20,492 bases of DNA from contig NEEC01000393.1 in the NCBI GenBank assembly GCA_002189035.1, positions 1 through 20,492 on the forward strand, read 5' to 3'. This stretch comes from Utricularia gibba. Its lineage: Eukaryota; Streptophyta; Magnoliopsida; Lamiales; Lentibulariaceae. The number at the start of each line of letters is the position of its first letter. Positions within the stretch are counted from its first letter, which is position 1. Below the pieces are notes generated by a model. It ran no database searches, was not told the DNA's origin, and worked only from the letters and a program-made list of their open reading frames with translations. Made by a program: the position numbers and the translations under genes. Shown one piece after another: positions 1 through 12,503 of this stretch.

Positions 1-620
1 CCGCCAAAAAACGACAACTTTTCCTTGAAAAAGCATGTAGGCAGCCGCCGAAAACCCAACGTTAATAAATGCATCACTTTTTGGCCGGGCTACAAATGAC
101 TATGGGCCAGAGCGCGACTCGACCATTTGCTCGATACTAGTGCCAGCCTAGAGCACCTCGTCAAATATAAATCAGGTTGTTGAGAAAACCATTTGGGCGC
201 TCATGACATCATAACTTCATTAAATGCATCACGATTTTCATCGAGTAGGACCGATTGGCTAGGAGCCAGACCAAACCTTGGCCCTTACAAAGCTGCCAAC
301 GACAGCACCCACCTTAAAACGGCAAGCTGTTGCTTGAAAAACCATGTGGGCAGCCGCCGACAACCCAACGTTAATAAATGCATCACTTCTTTTGACGGGC
401 TACAGCTGACTTTGTCCCCAAGCCGACCCGAATTCCGGCCCGATCTCGGTGACCCACAAAAGCGCCTTCTCAAGTGTATAGCATGCTGTTGAAAAAAGCA
501 TTTGGGGTGTCATGAGATCCTACTTCAATAAAGGTATCACGATTTTCGTCGAATGGGACCTTATTGTGCTGTGAAGTCAGACCGAACCTTGGGTCCGGAC
601 GAAGTTCCCAACAACAGCAC
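1..620 (+). repeat. Satellite unit 1 (620 bp)
   Basis: Complete unit and joint shortest in the window. It has five T, CATTTGGGCGC, GGACCGATTGGCTAGG, CTTGGCCC (one G short), AAGCCGACC, GTATAGC and GGGGTGTCATGAG. The last state is shared only with unit 31. Its four TTGA anchors are at 25, 180, 334 and 489, the next unit's first at 645, giving 154-156 bp spacing. Confidence 0.95.
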
Positions 621-1246
621 CCGCCAAAAAACGACAACTTTTCCTTGAAAAAGCATGTAGGCAGCCGCCGAAAACCCAACGTTAATAAATGCATCACTTT
701 TTTGGCCGGGCTACAAATGACTATGGGCCAGAGCGCGACTCGACCATTTGCTCGATACTAGTGCCAGCCTAGAGCACCTCGTCAAATATAAATCAGGTTG
801 TTGAGAAAACCATTTGGGGCGCTCATGACATCCTAACTTCATTAAATGCATCACGATTTTCATCGAGTAGGACCCGATTGGGCTAAGGAGCCAGACCAAA
901 CCTTGGGCCCTTACAAAGCTGCCAACGACAGCACCCGCCTTAAAACGGCAAGCTGTTGCTTGAAAAACCATGTGGGCAGCCGCCGACAACCCAACGTTAA
1001 TAAATGCATCACTTCTTTTGACGGGCTACAGCTGACTTTGTCCCCAAGCCCGACCCGAATTCCGGCCCGATCTGGGACCCACAAAAGCGCCTTCTCAAGT
1101 TTAAAGCATGCTGTTGAAAAAAGCATTTGGGGTGGTCATGAGATCCTACTTCAATAAAGGTATCACGATTTTCGTCGAATGGGACCTTATTGTGCTGTGA
1201 AGTCAGACCGAACCTTGGGTCCGGACGAAGTTCCCAACAACAGCAC
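621..1246 (+). repeat. Satellite unit 2 (626 bp)
   Basis: Complete unit with CATCCTAAC, CACCCGCC and TTTAAAGC states. It reads GATCTGGGACCC, losing the TG of GGTGACCC. Counted by hand, it holds 306 G+C of 626 bases (49%) and 33 CpG dinucleotides. Confidence 0.95.
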
Positions 1247-1873
1247 CCGCCAAAAAACGACAACTTTTCCTTGAAAAAGCATGTAGGCAGCCGCCGAAAA
1301 CCCAACGTTAATAAATGCATCACTTTTTGGCCGGGCTACAAATGACTATGGGCCAGAGCGCGACTCGACCATTTGCTCGATACTAGTGCCAGCCTAGAGC
1401 ACCTCGTCAAATATAAATCAGGTTGTTGAGAAAACCATTTGGGGCGCTCATGACATCATAACTTCATTAAATGCATCACGATTTTCATCGAGTAGGACCG
1501 ATTGGGCTAAGGAGCCAGACCAAACCTTGGGCCCTTACAAAGCTGCCAACGACAGCACCCACCTTAAAACGGCAAGCTGTTGCTTGAAAAACCATGTGGG
1601 CAGCCGCCGACAACCCAACGTTAATAAATGCATCACTTCTTTTGACGGGCTACAGCTGACTTTGTCCCCAAGCCCGACCCGAATTCCGGCCCGATCTCGG
1701 TGACCCACAAAAGCGCCTTCTCAAGTGTAAAGCATGCTGTTGAAAAAAGCATTTGGGGTGGTCATGAGATCCTAACTTCAATAAAGGTATCACGATTTTC
1801 GTCGAATGGGACCTTATTGTGCTGTGAAGTCAGACCGAACCTTGGGTCCGGACGAAGTTCCCAACAACAGCAC
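1247..1873 (+). repeat. Satellite unit 3 (627 bp)
   Basis: Complete unit with five T and GGACCGATTGGG. At the c/d junction it carries GTAAAGC, a mosaic of the two common states GTATAGC and TTTAAAGC that is shared only with unit 20. ATCCTAACTT at the d hotspot. Confidence 0.95.
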
Positions 1874-2495
1874 CCGCCAAAAAACGACAACTTTTCCTTG
1901 AAAAAGCATGTAGGCAGCCGCCGAAAACCCAACGTTAATAAATGCATCACTTTTTTGGCCGGGCTACAAATGACTATGGGCCAGAGCGCGACTCGACCAT
2001 TTGCTCGATACTAGTGCCAGCCTAGAGCACCTCGTCAAATATAAATCAGGTTGTTGAGAAAACCATTTGGGCGCTCATGACATCATAACTTCATTAAATG
2101 CATCACGATTTTCATCGAGTAGGACCCGATTGGGCTAAGGAGCCAGACCAAACCTTGGGCCCTTACAAAGCTGCCAACGACAGCACCCACCTTAAAACGG
2201 CAAGCTGTTGCTTGAAAAACCATGTGGGCAGCCGCCGACAACCCAACGTTAATAAATGCATCACTTCTTTTGACGGGCTACAGCTGACTTTGTCCCCCAA
2301 GCCCGACCCGAATTCCGGCCCGATCTCGGTGACCCACAAAAGCGCCTTCTCAAGTGTATAGCATGCTGTTGAAAAAAGCATTTGGGGTGAGATCCTACTT
2401 CAATAAAGGTATCACGATTTTCGTCGAATGGGACCTTATTGTGCTGTGAAGTCAGACCGAACCTTGGGTCCGGACGAAGTTCCCAACAACAGCAC
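1874..2495 (+). repeat. Satellite unit 4 (622 bp)
   Basis: Complete unit with CATTTGGGCGC, GTCCCCCAAG and GTATAGC. At the start of block d a 6-bp loss leaves GGGGTGAGATCC, similar to but larger than the 3-bp loss in unit 26. Confidence 0.95.
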
Positions 2496-3117
2496 CCGCC
2501 AAAAAACGACAACTTTTCCTTGAAAAAGCATGTAGGCAGCCGCCGAAAACCCAACGTTAATAAATGCATCACTTTTTTGGCCGGGCTACAAATGACTATG
2601 GGCCAGAGCGCGACTCGACCATTTGCTCGATACTAGTGCCAGCCTAAGCACCTCGTCAAATATAAATCAGGTTGTTGAGAAAACCATTTGGGGCGCTCAT
2701 GACATCCTAACTTCATTAAATGCATCACGATTTTCATCGAGTAGGACCCGATTGGGCTAGGAGCCAGACCAAACCTTGGGCCCTTACAAAGCTGCCAACG
2801 ACAGCACCCCTTAAAACGGCAAGCTGTTGCTTGAAAAACCATGTGGGCAGCCGCCGACAACCCAACGTTAATAAATGCATCACTTCTTTTGACGGGCTAC
2901 AGCTGACTTTGTCCCCAAGCCGACCCGAATTCCGGCCCGATCTCGGTGACCCACAAAAGCGCTTCTCAAGTGTATAGCATGCTGTTGAAAAAAGCATTTG
3001 GGGTGGTCATGAGATCCTACTTCAATAAAGGTATCACGATTTTCGTCGAATGGGACCTTATTGTGCTGTGAAGTCAGACCGAACCTTGGGTCCGGACGAA
3101 GTTCCCAAAAACAGCAC
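2496..3117 (+). repeat. Satellite unit 5 (622 bp)
   Basis: Complete unit with CAGCCTAAGCACC (2-bp loss), CATCCTAAC, GGGCTAGGAG, CACCCCTT, AAGCCGACC and AGCGCTTCTC. It ends GTTCCCAAAAACAGC, a C-to-A change otherwise found only in unit 28. Confidence 0.95.
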
Positions 3118-3743
3118 CCGCCAAAAAACGACAACTTTTCCTTGAAAAAGCATGTAGGCAGCCGCCGAAAACCCAACGTTAATAAATGCATCACTTTTTT
3201 GGCCGGGCTACAAATGACTATGGGCCAGAGCGCGACTCGACCATTTGCTCGATACTAGTGCCAGCCTAGAGCACCTCGTCAAATATAAATCAGGTTGTTG
3301 AGAAAACCATTTGGGGCGCTCATGACATCATACTTCATTAAATGCATCACGATTTTCATCGAGTAGGACCCGATTGGGCTAAGGAGCCAGACCAAACCTT
3401 GGGCCCTTACAAAGCTGCCAACGACAGCACCCACCTTAAAACGGCAAGCTGTTGCTTGAAAAACCATGTGGGCAGCCGCCGACAACCCAACGTTAATAAA
3501 TGCATCACTTCTTTTGACGGGCTACAGCTGACTTTGTCCCCAAGCCCGACCCGAATTCCGGCCCGATCTGGTGACCCACAAAAGCGCCTTCTCAAGTGTA
3601 TAGCATGCTGTTGAAAAAAGCATTTGGGGTGGTCATGAGATCCTCACTTCAATAAAGGTATCACGATTTTCGTCGAATGGGACCTTATTGTGCTGTGAAG
3701 TCAGACCGAACCTTGGGTCCGGACGAAGTTCCAACAACAGCAC
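3118..3743 (+). repeat. Satellite unit 6 (626 bp)
   Basis: Complete unit. CATCATACTT at the b hotspot is shared only with unit 29. It has GATCTGGTG, GTATAGC, and GTTCCAACAAC (one C short) near the end. Confidence 0.95.
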
Positions 3744-4369
3744 CCGCCAAAAAACGACAACTTTTCCTTGAAAAAGCATGTAGGCAGCCGCCGAAAACCC
3801 AACGTTAATAAATGCATCACTTTTTTGGCCGGGCTACAAATGACTATGGGCCAGAGCGCGACTCGACCATTTGCTCGATACTAGTGCCAGCCTAGAGCAC
3901 CTCGTCAAATATAAATCAGGTTGTTGAGAAAACCATTTGGGGCTCATGACATCATAACTTCATTAAATGCATCACGATTTTCATCGAGTAGGACCCGATT
4001 GGGCTAAGGAGCCAGACCAAACCTTGGGCCCTTACAAAGCTGCCAACGACAGCACCCGCCTTAAAACGGCAAGCTGTTGCTTGAAAAACCATGTGGGCAG
4101 CCGCCGACAACCCAACGTTAATAAATGCATCACTTCTTTTGACGGGCTACAGCTGACTTTGTCCCCAAGCCGACCCGAATTCCGGCCCGATCTCGGGTGA
4201 CCCACAAAAGCGCCTTCTCAAGTTTAAAGCATGCTGTTGAAAAAAGCATTTGGGGTGGTCATGAGATCCTACTTCAATAAAGGTATCACGATTTTCGTCG
4301 AATGGGACCTTATTGTGCTGTGAAGTCAGACCGAACCTTGGGTCCGGACGAAGTTCCCAACAACAGCAC
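3744..4369 (+). repeat. Satellite unit 7 (626 bp)
   Basis: Complete unit with a private 2-bp loss in CATTTGGGGCTCATG. It has CACCCGCC, AAGCCGACC, the private GATCTCGGGTG, and TTTAAAGC. Confidence 0.95.
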
Positions 4370-4995
4370 CCGCCAAAAAACGACAACTTTTCCTTGAAAA
4401 AGCATGTAGGCAGCCGCCGAAAACCCAACGTTAATAAATGCATCACTTTTTTGGCCGGGCTACAAATGACTATGGGCCAGAGCGCGACTCGACCATTTGC
4501 TCGATACTAGTGCCAGCCTAGAGCACCTCGTCAAATATAAATCAGGTTGTTGAGAAAACCATTTGGGGCGCTCATGACATCATAACTTCATTAAATGCAT
4601 CACGATTTTCATCGAGTAGGACCGATTGGGCAAGGAGCCAGACCAAACCTTGGGCCCTTACAAAGCTGCCAACGACAGCACCCACCTTAAAACGGCAAGC
4701 TGTTGCTTGAAAAACCATGTGGGCAGCCGCCGACAACCCAACGTTAATAAATGCATCACTTCTTTTGACGGGCTACAGCTGACTTTGTCCCCCAAGCCCG
4801 ACCCGAATTCCGGCCCGATCTGGTGACCCACAAAAGCGCCTTCTCAAGTTTAAAGCATGCTGTTGAAAAAAGCATTTGGGGTGGTCTTGAGATCCTCACT
4901 TCAATAAAGGTATCACGATTTTCGTCGAATGGGACCTTATTGTGCTGTGAAGTCAGACGAACCTTGGGTCCGGACGAAGTTCCCAACAACAGCAC
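4370..4995 (+). repeat. Satellite unit 8 (626 bp)
   Basis: Complete unit with GGACCGATTGGGCAAGG, GTCCCCCAAG, GATCTGGTG, TTTAAAGC and GGTCTTGAG. CAGACGAACC has lost one C. Confidence 0.95.
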
Positions 4996-5618
4996 CCGCC
5001 AAAAAACGACAACTTTTCCTTGAAAAAGCATGTAGGCAGCCGCCGAAAACCCAACGTTAATAAATGCATCACTTTTTTGGCCGGGCTACAAATGACTATG
5101 GGCCAGAGCGCGACTCGACCATTTGCTCGATACTAGTGCCAGCCTAGAGCACCTCGTCAAATATAAATCAGGTTGTTGAGAAAACCATTTGGGGCGCTCA
5201 TGACATCCTAACTTCATTAAATGCATCACGATTTTCATCGAGTAGGACCCGATTGGGCTAAGGAGCCAGACCAAACCTTGGGCCCTTACAAAGCTGCCAA
5301 CGACAGCACCCGCCTTAAAACGGCAAGCTGTTGCTTGAAAAACCATGTGGGCAGCCGCCGACAAACCCAACGTTAATATGCATCACTTCTTTTGACGGGC
5401 TACAGCTGACTTTGTCCCCAAGCCCGACCCGAATTCCCGATCTGGGTGACCCACAAAAGCGCCTTCTCAAGTTAAAGCATGCTGTTGAAAAAAGCATTTG
5501 GGGTGGTCATGAGATCCTAACTTCAATAAAGGTATCACGATTTTCGTCGAATGGGACCTTATTGTGCTGTGAAGTCAGACCGAACCTTGGGTCCGGACGA
5601 AGTTCCCAACAACAGCAC
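4996..5618 (+). repeat. Satellite unit 9 (623 bp)
   Basis: Complete unit and one of the most altered in block c: an extra A in GACAAACCC, a loss in GTTAATATGC, and a private 4-bp loss that joins GAATTC directly to CCGATCTGGG. TTAAAGC is a one-base-shorter form of TTTAAAGC. CATCCTAAC is shared with the next unit. Confidence 0.95.
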
Positions 5619-6242
5619 CCGCCAAAAAACGACAACTTTTCCTTGAAAAAGCATGTAGGCAGCCGCCGAAAACCCAACGTTAATAAATGCATCACTTTTT
5701 TGGCGGGCTACAAATGACTATGGGCCAGAGCGCGACTCGACCATTTGCTCGATACTAGTGCCAGCCTAGAGCACCTCGTCAAATATAAATCAGGTTGTTG
5801 AGAAAACCATTTGGGGCGCTCATGACATCCTAACTTCATTAAATGCATCACGATTTTCATCGAGTAGGACCCGATTGGGCTAGGAGCCAGACCAAACCTT
5901 GGGCCCTTACAAAGCTGCCAACGACAGCACCCGCCTTAAAACGGCAAGCTGTTTGAAAAACCATGTGGGCAGCCGCCGACAACCCAACGTTAATAAATGC
6001 ATCACTTCTTTTGACGGGCTACAGCTGACTTTGTCCCCCAAGCCCGACCCGAATTCCGGCCCGATCTGGTGACCCACAAAAGCGCCTTCTCAAGTTTAAA
6101 GCATGCTGTTGAAAAAAGCATTTGGGGTGGTCATGAGATCCTCACTTCAATAAAGGTATCACGATTTTCGTCGAATGGGACCTTATTGTGCTGTGAAGTC
6201 AGACCGAACCTTGGGTCCGGACGAAGTTCCCAACAACAGCAC
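5619..6242 (+). repeat. Satellite unit 10 (624 bp)
   Basis: Complete unit with TTTTTTGGCGGGC, CATCCTAAC and GGGCTAGGAG. A private 2-bp loss gives GCTGTTTGAAAAACC at the start of block c. It has GTCCCCCAAG, GATCTGGTG and TTTAAAGC. Confidence 0.95.
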
Positions 6243-6866
6243 CCGCCAAAAAACGACAACTTTTCCTTGAAAAAGCATGTAGGCAGCCGCCGAAAACCCA
6301 ACGTTAATAAATGCATCACTTTTTTGGCCGGGCTACAAATGACTATGGGCCAGAGCGCGACTCGACCATTTGCTCGATACTAGTGCCAGCCTAGAGCACC
6401 TCGTCAAATATAAATCAGGTTGTTGAGAAAACCATTTGGGGCGCTCATGACATCATAACTTCATTAAATGCATCACGATTTTCATCGAGTAGGACCCGAT
6501 TGGGCTAAGGAGCCAGACCAAACCTTGGGCCCTTACAAAGCTGCCAACGACAGCACCCACCTTAAAACGGCAAGCTGTTGCTTGAAAAACCATGTGGGCA
6601 GCCGCCGACAACCCAACGTTAATAAATGCATCACTTCTTTTGACGGGCTACAGCTGACTTTGTCCCAGCCCGACCCGAATTCCGGCCCGATCTGGTGACC
6701 CACAAAAGCGCCTTCTCAAGTGTATAGCATGCTGTTGAAAAAAGCATTTGGGGTGGTCTTGAGATCCTCACTTCAATAAAGGTATCACGATTTTCGTCGA
6801 ATGGGACCTTATTGCTGTGAAGTCAGACCGAACCTTGGGTCCGGACGAAGTTCCCAACAACAGCAC
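6243..6866 (+). repeat. Satellite unit 11 (624 bp)
   Basis: Complete unit with GTCCCAGCCCG (2 bp short), GATCTGGTG, GTATAGC and GGTCTTGAG. CTTATTGCTGTG has lost GT, a private change. Confidence 0.95.
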
Positions 6867-7495
6867 CCGCAAAAAACGACAACTTTTCCTTGAAAAAGCA
6901 TGTAGGCAGCCGCCGAAAACCCAACGTTAATAAATGCATCACTTTTTTGGCCGGGCTACAAATGACTATGGGCCAGAGCGCGACTCGACCATTTGCTCGA
7001 TACTAGTGCCAGCCTAGAGCACCTCGTCAAATATAAATCAGGTTGTTGAGAAAACCATTTGGGGCGCTCATGACATCATAACTTCATTAAATGCATCACG
7101 ATTTTCATCGAGTAGGACCCGATTGGGCTAAGGAGCCAGACCAAACCTTGGGCCCTTACAAAGCTGCCAACGACAGCACCCGCCTTAAAACGGCAAGCTG
7201 TTGCTTGAAAAACCATGTGGGCAGCCGCCGACAACCCAACGTTAATAAATGCATCACTTCTTTTGACGGGCTACAGCTGACTTTGTCCCCCAAGCCCGAC
7301 CCGAATTCCGGCCCGATCTCGGTGACCCACAAAAGCGCCTTCTCAAGTGTATAGCATGCTGTTGAAAAAAGCATTTGGGGTGGTCATGAGATCCTCACTT
7401 CAATAAAGGTATCACGATTTTCGTCGAATGGGACCTTATTGTGCTGTGAAGTCAGACCGAACCTTGGGTCCGGACGAAGTTCCCAACAACAGCAC
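6867..7495 (+). repeat. Satellite unit 12 (629 bp)
   Basis: Complete unit with reference states nearly throughout. The only private change seen is one C missing at its start (CCCGCAAAAAAC). It has CACCCGCC, GTCCCCCAAG, GATCTCGGTG and GTATAGC, so it is close to the inferred consensus. Confidence 0.95.
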
Positions 7496-8120
7496 CCGCC
7501 AAAAAACGACAACTTTTCCTTGAAAAGCATGTAGGCAGCCGCCGAAAACCCAACGTTAATAAATGCATCACTTTTTTGGCCGGGCTACAAATGACTATGG
7601 GCCAGAGCGCGACTCGACCATTTGCTCGATACTAGTGCCAGCCTAGAGCACCTCGTCAAATATAAATCAGGTTGTTGAGAAAACCATTTGGGGCGCTCAT
7701 GACATCATAACTTCATTAAATGCATCACGATTTTCATCGAGTAGGACCCGATTGGGCTAAGGAGCCAGACCAAACCTTGGGCCCTTACAAAGCTGCCAAC
7801 GACAGCACCCGCCTTAAAACGGCAAGCTGTTGCTTGAAAAACCATGTGGGCAGCCGCCGACAACCCAACGTTAATAAATGCATCACTTCTTTTGACGGGC
7901 TACAGCTGACTTTGTCCCCAAGCCCGACCCGAATTCCGGCCCGATCTCGGTGACCCACAAAAGCGCCTTCTCAAGTGTATAGCATGCTGTTGAAAAAAGC
8001 ATTTGGGGTGGTCTGAGATCCACTTCAATAAAGGTATCACGATTTTCGTCGAATGGGACCTTATTGTGCTGTGAAGTCAGACCGAACCTTGGGTCCGGAC
8101 GAAGTTCCCAACAACAGCAC
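7496..8120 (+). repeat. Satellite unit 13 (625 bp)
   Basis: Complete unit with the four-A form CTTGAAAAGCATG in block a, found only in units 13, 15, 19, 21 and 24. At the d hotspot it has lost bases twice (GGTCTGAGATCCACTTC). Confidence 0.95.
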
Positions 8121-8748
8121 CCGCCAAAAAACGACAACTTTTCCTTGAAAAAGCATGTAGGCAGCCGCCGAAAACCCAACGTTAATAAATGCATCACTTT
8201 TTTGGCCGGGCTACAAATGACTATGGGCCAGAGCGCGACTCGACCATTTGCTCGATACTAGTGCCAGCCTAGAGCACCTCGTCAAATATAAATCAGGTTG
8301 TTGAGAAAACCATTTGGGGCGCTCATGACATCATAACTTCATTAAATGCATCACGATTTTCATCGAGTAGGACCCGATTGGGCTAAGGAGCCAGACCAAA
8401 CCTTGGGCCCTTACAAAGCTGCCAACGACAGCACCCGCCTTAAAAACGGCAAGCTGTTGCTTGAAAAACCATGTGGGCAGCCGCCGACAACCCAACGTTA
8501 ATAAATGCATCACTTCTTTTGACGGGCTACAGCTGACTTTGTCCCGCCCGACCCGAATTCCGGCCCGATCTCGGTGACCCACAAAAAGCGCCTTCTCAAG
8601 TTTATAGCATGCTGTTGAAAAAAGCATTTGGGGTGGTCATGAGATCCTCACTTCAATAAAGGTATCACGATTTTCGTCGAATGGGACCTTATTGTGCTGT
8701 GAAGTCAGACCGAACCTTGGGTCCGGACGAAGTTCCCAACAACAGCAC
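8121..8748 (+). repeat. Satellite unit 14 (628 bp)
   Basis: Complete unit with extra A in TTAAAAACGG and in ACAAAAAGCG, and GTCCCGCCCG (short). TTTATAGC at the c/d junction is a mosaic of the two common states. Confidence 0.95.
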
Positions 8749-9368
8749 CCGCCAAAAAACGACAACTTTTCCTTGAAAAGCATGTAGGCAGCCGCCGAAA
8801 ACCAACGTTAATAAATGCATCACTTTTTTGGCCGGGCTACAAATGACTATGGGCCAGAGCGCGACTCGACCATTTGCTCGATACTAGTGCCAGCCTAGAG
8901 CACCTCGTCAAATATAAATCAGGTTGTTGAGAAAACCATTTGGGCGCTCATGACATCAACTTCATTAAATGCATCACGATTTTCATCGAGTAGGACCCGA
9001 TTGGGCTAGGAGCCAGACCAAACCTTGGGCCCTTACAAAGCTGCCAACGACAGCACCCCTTAAAACGGCAAGCTGTTGCTTGAAAAACCATGTGGGCAGC
9101 CGCCGACAACCCAACGTTAATAAATGCATCACTTCTTTTGACGGGCTACAGCTGACTTTGTCCCCAAGCCCGACCCGAATTCCGGCCCGATCTGGGTGAC
9201 CCACAAAAGCGCCTTCTCAAGTTTAAGCATGCTGTTGAAAAAAGCATTTGGGGTGGTCATGAGATCCTAACTTCAATAAAGGTATCACGATTTTCGTCGA
9301 ATGGGACCTTATTGTGCTGTGAAGTCAGACCGAACCTTGGGTCCGGACGAAGTTCCCAACAACAGCAC
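8749..9368 (+). repeat. Satellite unit 15 (620 bp)
   Basis: Complete unit, joint shortest. It combines four-A CTTGAAAAGC, AAAACCAACG, CATTTGGGCGC, CATCAACTT, GGGCTAGGAG, CACCCCTT, GATCTGGGTG and TTTAAGC. CATCAACTT is shared only with unit 24. Confidence 0.95.
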
Positions 9369-9992
9369 CCGCCAAAAAACGACAACTTTTCCTTGAAAAA
9401 GCATGTAGGCAGCCGCCGAAAACCCAACGTTAATAAATGCATCACTTTTTGGCCGGGCTACAAATGACTATGGGCCAGAGCGCGACTCGACCATTTGCTC
9501 GATACTAGCCAGCCTAGAGCACCTCGTCAAATATAAATCAGGTTGTTGAGAAAACCATTTGGGGCGCTCATGACATCATAACTTCATTAAATGCATCACG
9601 ATTTTCATCGAGTAGACCCGATTGGGCTAAGGAGCCAGACCAAACCTTGGGCCCTTACAAAGCTGCCAACGACAGCACCCACCTTAAAACGGCAAGCTGT
9701 TGCTTGAAAAACCATGTGGGCAGCCGCCGACAACCCAACGTTAATAAATGCATCACTTCTTTTGACGGGCTACAGCTGACTTTGTCCCCCAAGCCCGACC
9801 CGAATTCCGGCCCGATCTCGGTGACCCACAAAAGCGCCTTCTCAAGTTAAAGCATGCTGTTGAAAAAAGCATTTGGGGTGGTCATGAGATCCTACTTCAA
9901 TAAAGGTATCACGATTTTCGTCGAATGGGACCTTATTGTGCTGTGAAGTCAGACCGAACCTTGGGTCCGGACGAAGTTCCCAACAACAGCAC
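9369..9992 (+). repeat. Satellite unit 16 (624 bp)
   Basis: Complete unit with five T. It is the only copy that has lost the SpeI site: GATACTAGCCAGCC instead of GATACTAGTGCC. It also has GAGTAGACCCG and TTAAAGC. Confidence 0.95.
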
Positions 9993-10619
9993 CCGCCAAA
10001 AAACGACAACTTTTCCTTGAAAAAGCATGTAGGCAGCCGCCGAAAACCCAACGTTAATAATGCATCACTTTTTTGGCCGGGCTACAAATGACTATGGGCC
10101 AGAGCGCGACTCGACCATTTGCTCGATACTAGTGCCAGCCTAGAGCACCTCGTCAAATATAAATCAGGTTGTTGAGAAAACCATTTGGGGCGCTCATGAC
10201 ATCATAACTTCATTAAATGCATCACGATTTTCATCGAGTAGGACCCGATTGGGCTAAGGAGCCAGACCAAACCTTGGGCCCTTACAAAGCTGCCAACGAC
10301 AGCACCCACCTTAAAACGGCAAGCTGTTGCTTGAAAAACCATGTGGGCAGCCGCCGACAACCCAACGTTAATAAATGCATCACTTCTTTTGACGGGCTAC
10401 AGCTGACTTTGTCCCCCAAGCCCGACCCGAATTCCGGCCCGATCTCGGTGACCCACAAAAGCGCCTTCTCAAGTGTATAGCATGCTGTTGAAAAAAGCAT
10501 TTGGGGTGGTCATGAGATCCTCACTTCAATAAAGGTATCACGATTTTCGTCGAATGGGACCTTATTGTGCTGTGAAGTCAGACCGAACCTTGGGTCCGGA
10601 CGAAGTTCCCAAACAGCAC
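9993..10619 (+). repeat. Satellite unit 17 (627 bp)
   Basis: Complete unit, otherwise near consensus, with GTTAATAATGC (one A short in the core box). It ends GTTCCCAAACAGC, two bases short. Confidence 0.95.
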
Positions 10620-11247
10620 CGCCAAAAAACGACAACTTTTCCTTGAAAAAGCATGTAGGCAGCCGCCGAAAACCCAACGTTAATAAATGCATCACTTTTT
10701 TGGCCGGGCTACAAATGACTATGGGCCAGAGCGCGACTCGACCATTTGCTCGATACTAGTGCCAGCCTAGAGCACCTCGTCAAATATAAATCAGGTTGTT
10801 GAGAAAACCATTTGGGGCGCTCATGACATCATAACTTCATTAAATGCATCACGATTTTCATCGAGTAGGACCCGATTGGGCTAAGGAGCCAGACCAAACC
10901 TTGGGCCCTTACAAAGCTGCCAACGACAGCACCCGCCTTAAAACGGCAAGCTGTTGCTTGAAAAACCATGTGGGCAGCCGCCGACAACCCAACGTTAATA
11001 AATGCATCACTTCTTTTGACGGGCTACAGCTGACTTTGTCCCCAAGCCCGACCCGAATTCCGGCCCGATCTCGGTGACCCACAAAAGCGCCTTCTCAAGT
11101 TTAAAGCATGCTGTTGAAAAAAGCATTTGGGGTGGTCATGAGATCCTCACTTCAATAAAGGTATCACGATTTTCGTCGAATGGGACCTTATTGTGCTGTG
11201 AAGTCAGACCGAACCTTGGGTCCGGACGAAGTTCCCAACAACAGCAC
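10620..11247 (+). repeat. Satellite unit 18 (628 bp)
   Basis: Complete unit starting CACCGCC (one C short at the junction) and otherwise close to consensus. It has CACCCGCC, GATCTCGGTG and TTTAAAGC. Confidence 0.95.
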
Positions 11248-11874
11248 CCGCCAAAAAACGACAACTTTTCCTTGAAAAGCATGTAGGCAGCCGCCGAAAA
11301 CCCAACGTTAATAAATGCATCACTTTTTTGGCCGGGCTACAAATGACTATGGGCCAGAGCGCGACTCGACCATTTGCTCGATACTAGTGCCAGCCTAGAG
11401 CACCTCGTCAAATATAAATCAGGTTGTTGAGAAAACCATTTGGGGCGCTCATGACATCATAACTTCATTAAATGCATCACGATTTTCATCGAGTAGGACC
11501 CGATTGGGCTAAGGAGCCAGACCAAACCTTGGGCCCTTACAAAGCTGCCAACGACAGCACCCACCTTAAAACGGCAAGCTGTTGCTTGAAAAACCATGTG
11601 GGCAGCCGCCGACAACCCAACGTTAATAAATGCATCACTTCTTTTGACGGGCTACAGCTGACTTTGTCCCCAAGCCCGACCCGAATTCCGGCCCGATCTG
11701 GGTGACCCACAAAAGCGCCTTCTCAAGTGTATAGCATGCTGTTGAAAAAAGCATTTGGGGTGGTCTGAGATCCTCACTTCAATAAAGGTATCACGATTTT
11801 CGTCGAATGGGACCTTATTGTGCTGTGAAGTCAGACCGAACCTTGGGTCCGGACGAAGTTCCCAACAACAGCAC
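11248..11874 (+). repeat. Satellite unit 19 (627 bp)
   Basis: Complete unit with four-A CTTGAAAAGC, CACCCACC, GATCTGGGTG and GTATAGC. GGTGGTCTGAG is one base short at the d hotspot, as in unit 13. Confidence 0.95.
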
Positions 11875-12503
11875 CCGCCAAAAAACGACAACTTTTCCTT
11901 GAAAAAGCATGTAGGCAGCCGCCGAAAACCCAACGTTAATAAATGCATCACTTTTTTGGCCGGGCTACAAATGACTATGGGCCAGAGCGCGACTCGACCA
12001 TTTGCTCGATACTAGTGCCAGCCTAGAGCACCTCGTCAAATATAAATCAGGTTGTTGAGAAAACCATTTGGGGCGCTCATGACATCATAACTTCATTAAA
12101 TGCATCACGATTTTCATCGAGTAGGACCCGATTGGGCTAAGGAGCCAGACCAAACCTTGGGCCCTTACAAAGCTGCCAACGACAGCACCCACCTTAAAAC
12201 GGCAAGCTGTTGCTTGAAAACCATGTGGGCAGCCGCCGACAACCCAACGTTAATAAATGCATCACTTCTTTTGACGGGCTACAGCTGACTTTGTCCCCCA
12301 AGCCCGACCCGAATTCCGGCCCGATCTCGGTGACCCACAAAAGCGCCTTCTCAAGTGTAAAGCATGCTGTTGAAAAAAGCATTTGGGGTGGTCATGAGAT
12401 CCTCACTTCAATAAAGGTATCACGATTTTCGTCGAATGGGACCTTATTGTGCTGTGAAGTCAGACCGAACCTTGGGTCCGGACGAAGTTCCCAACAACAG
12501 CAC
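11875..12503 (+). repeat. Satellite unit 20 (629 bp)
   Basis: Complete unit with one A lost at the start of block c (CTTGAAAACCATG). GTAAAGC at the c/d junction is the mosaic state shared only with unit 3. Confidence 0.95.
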
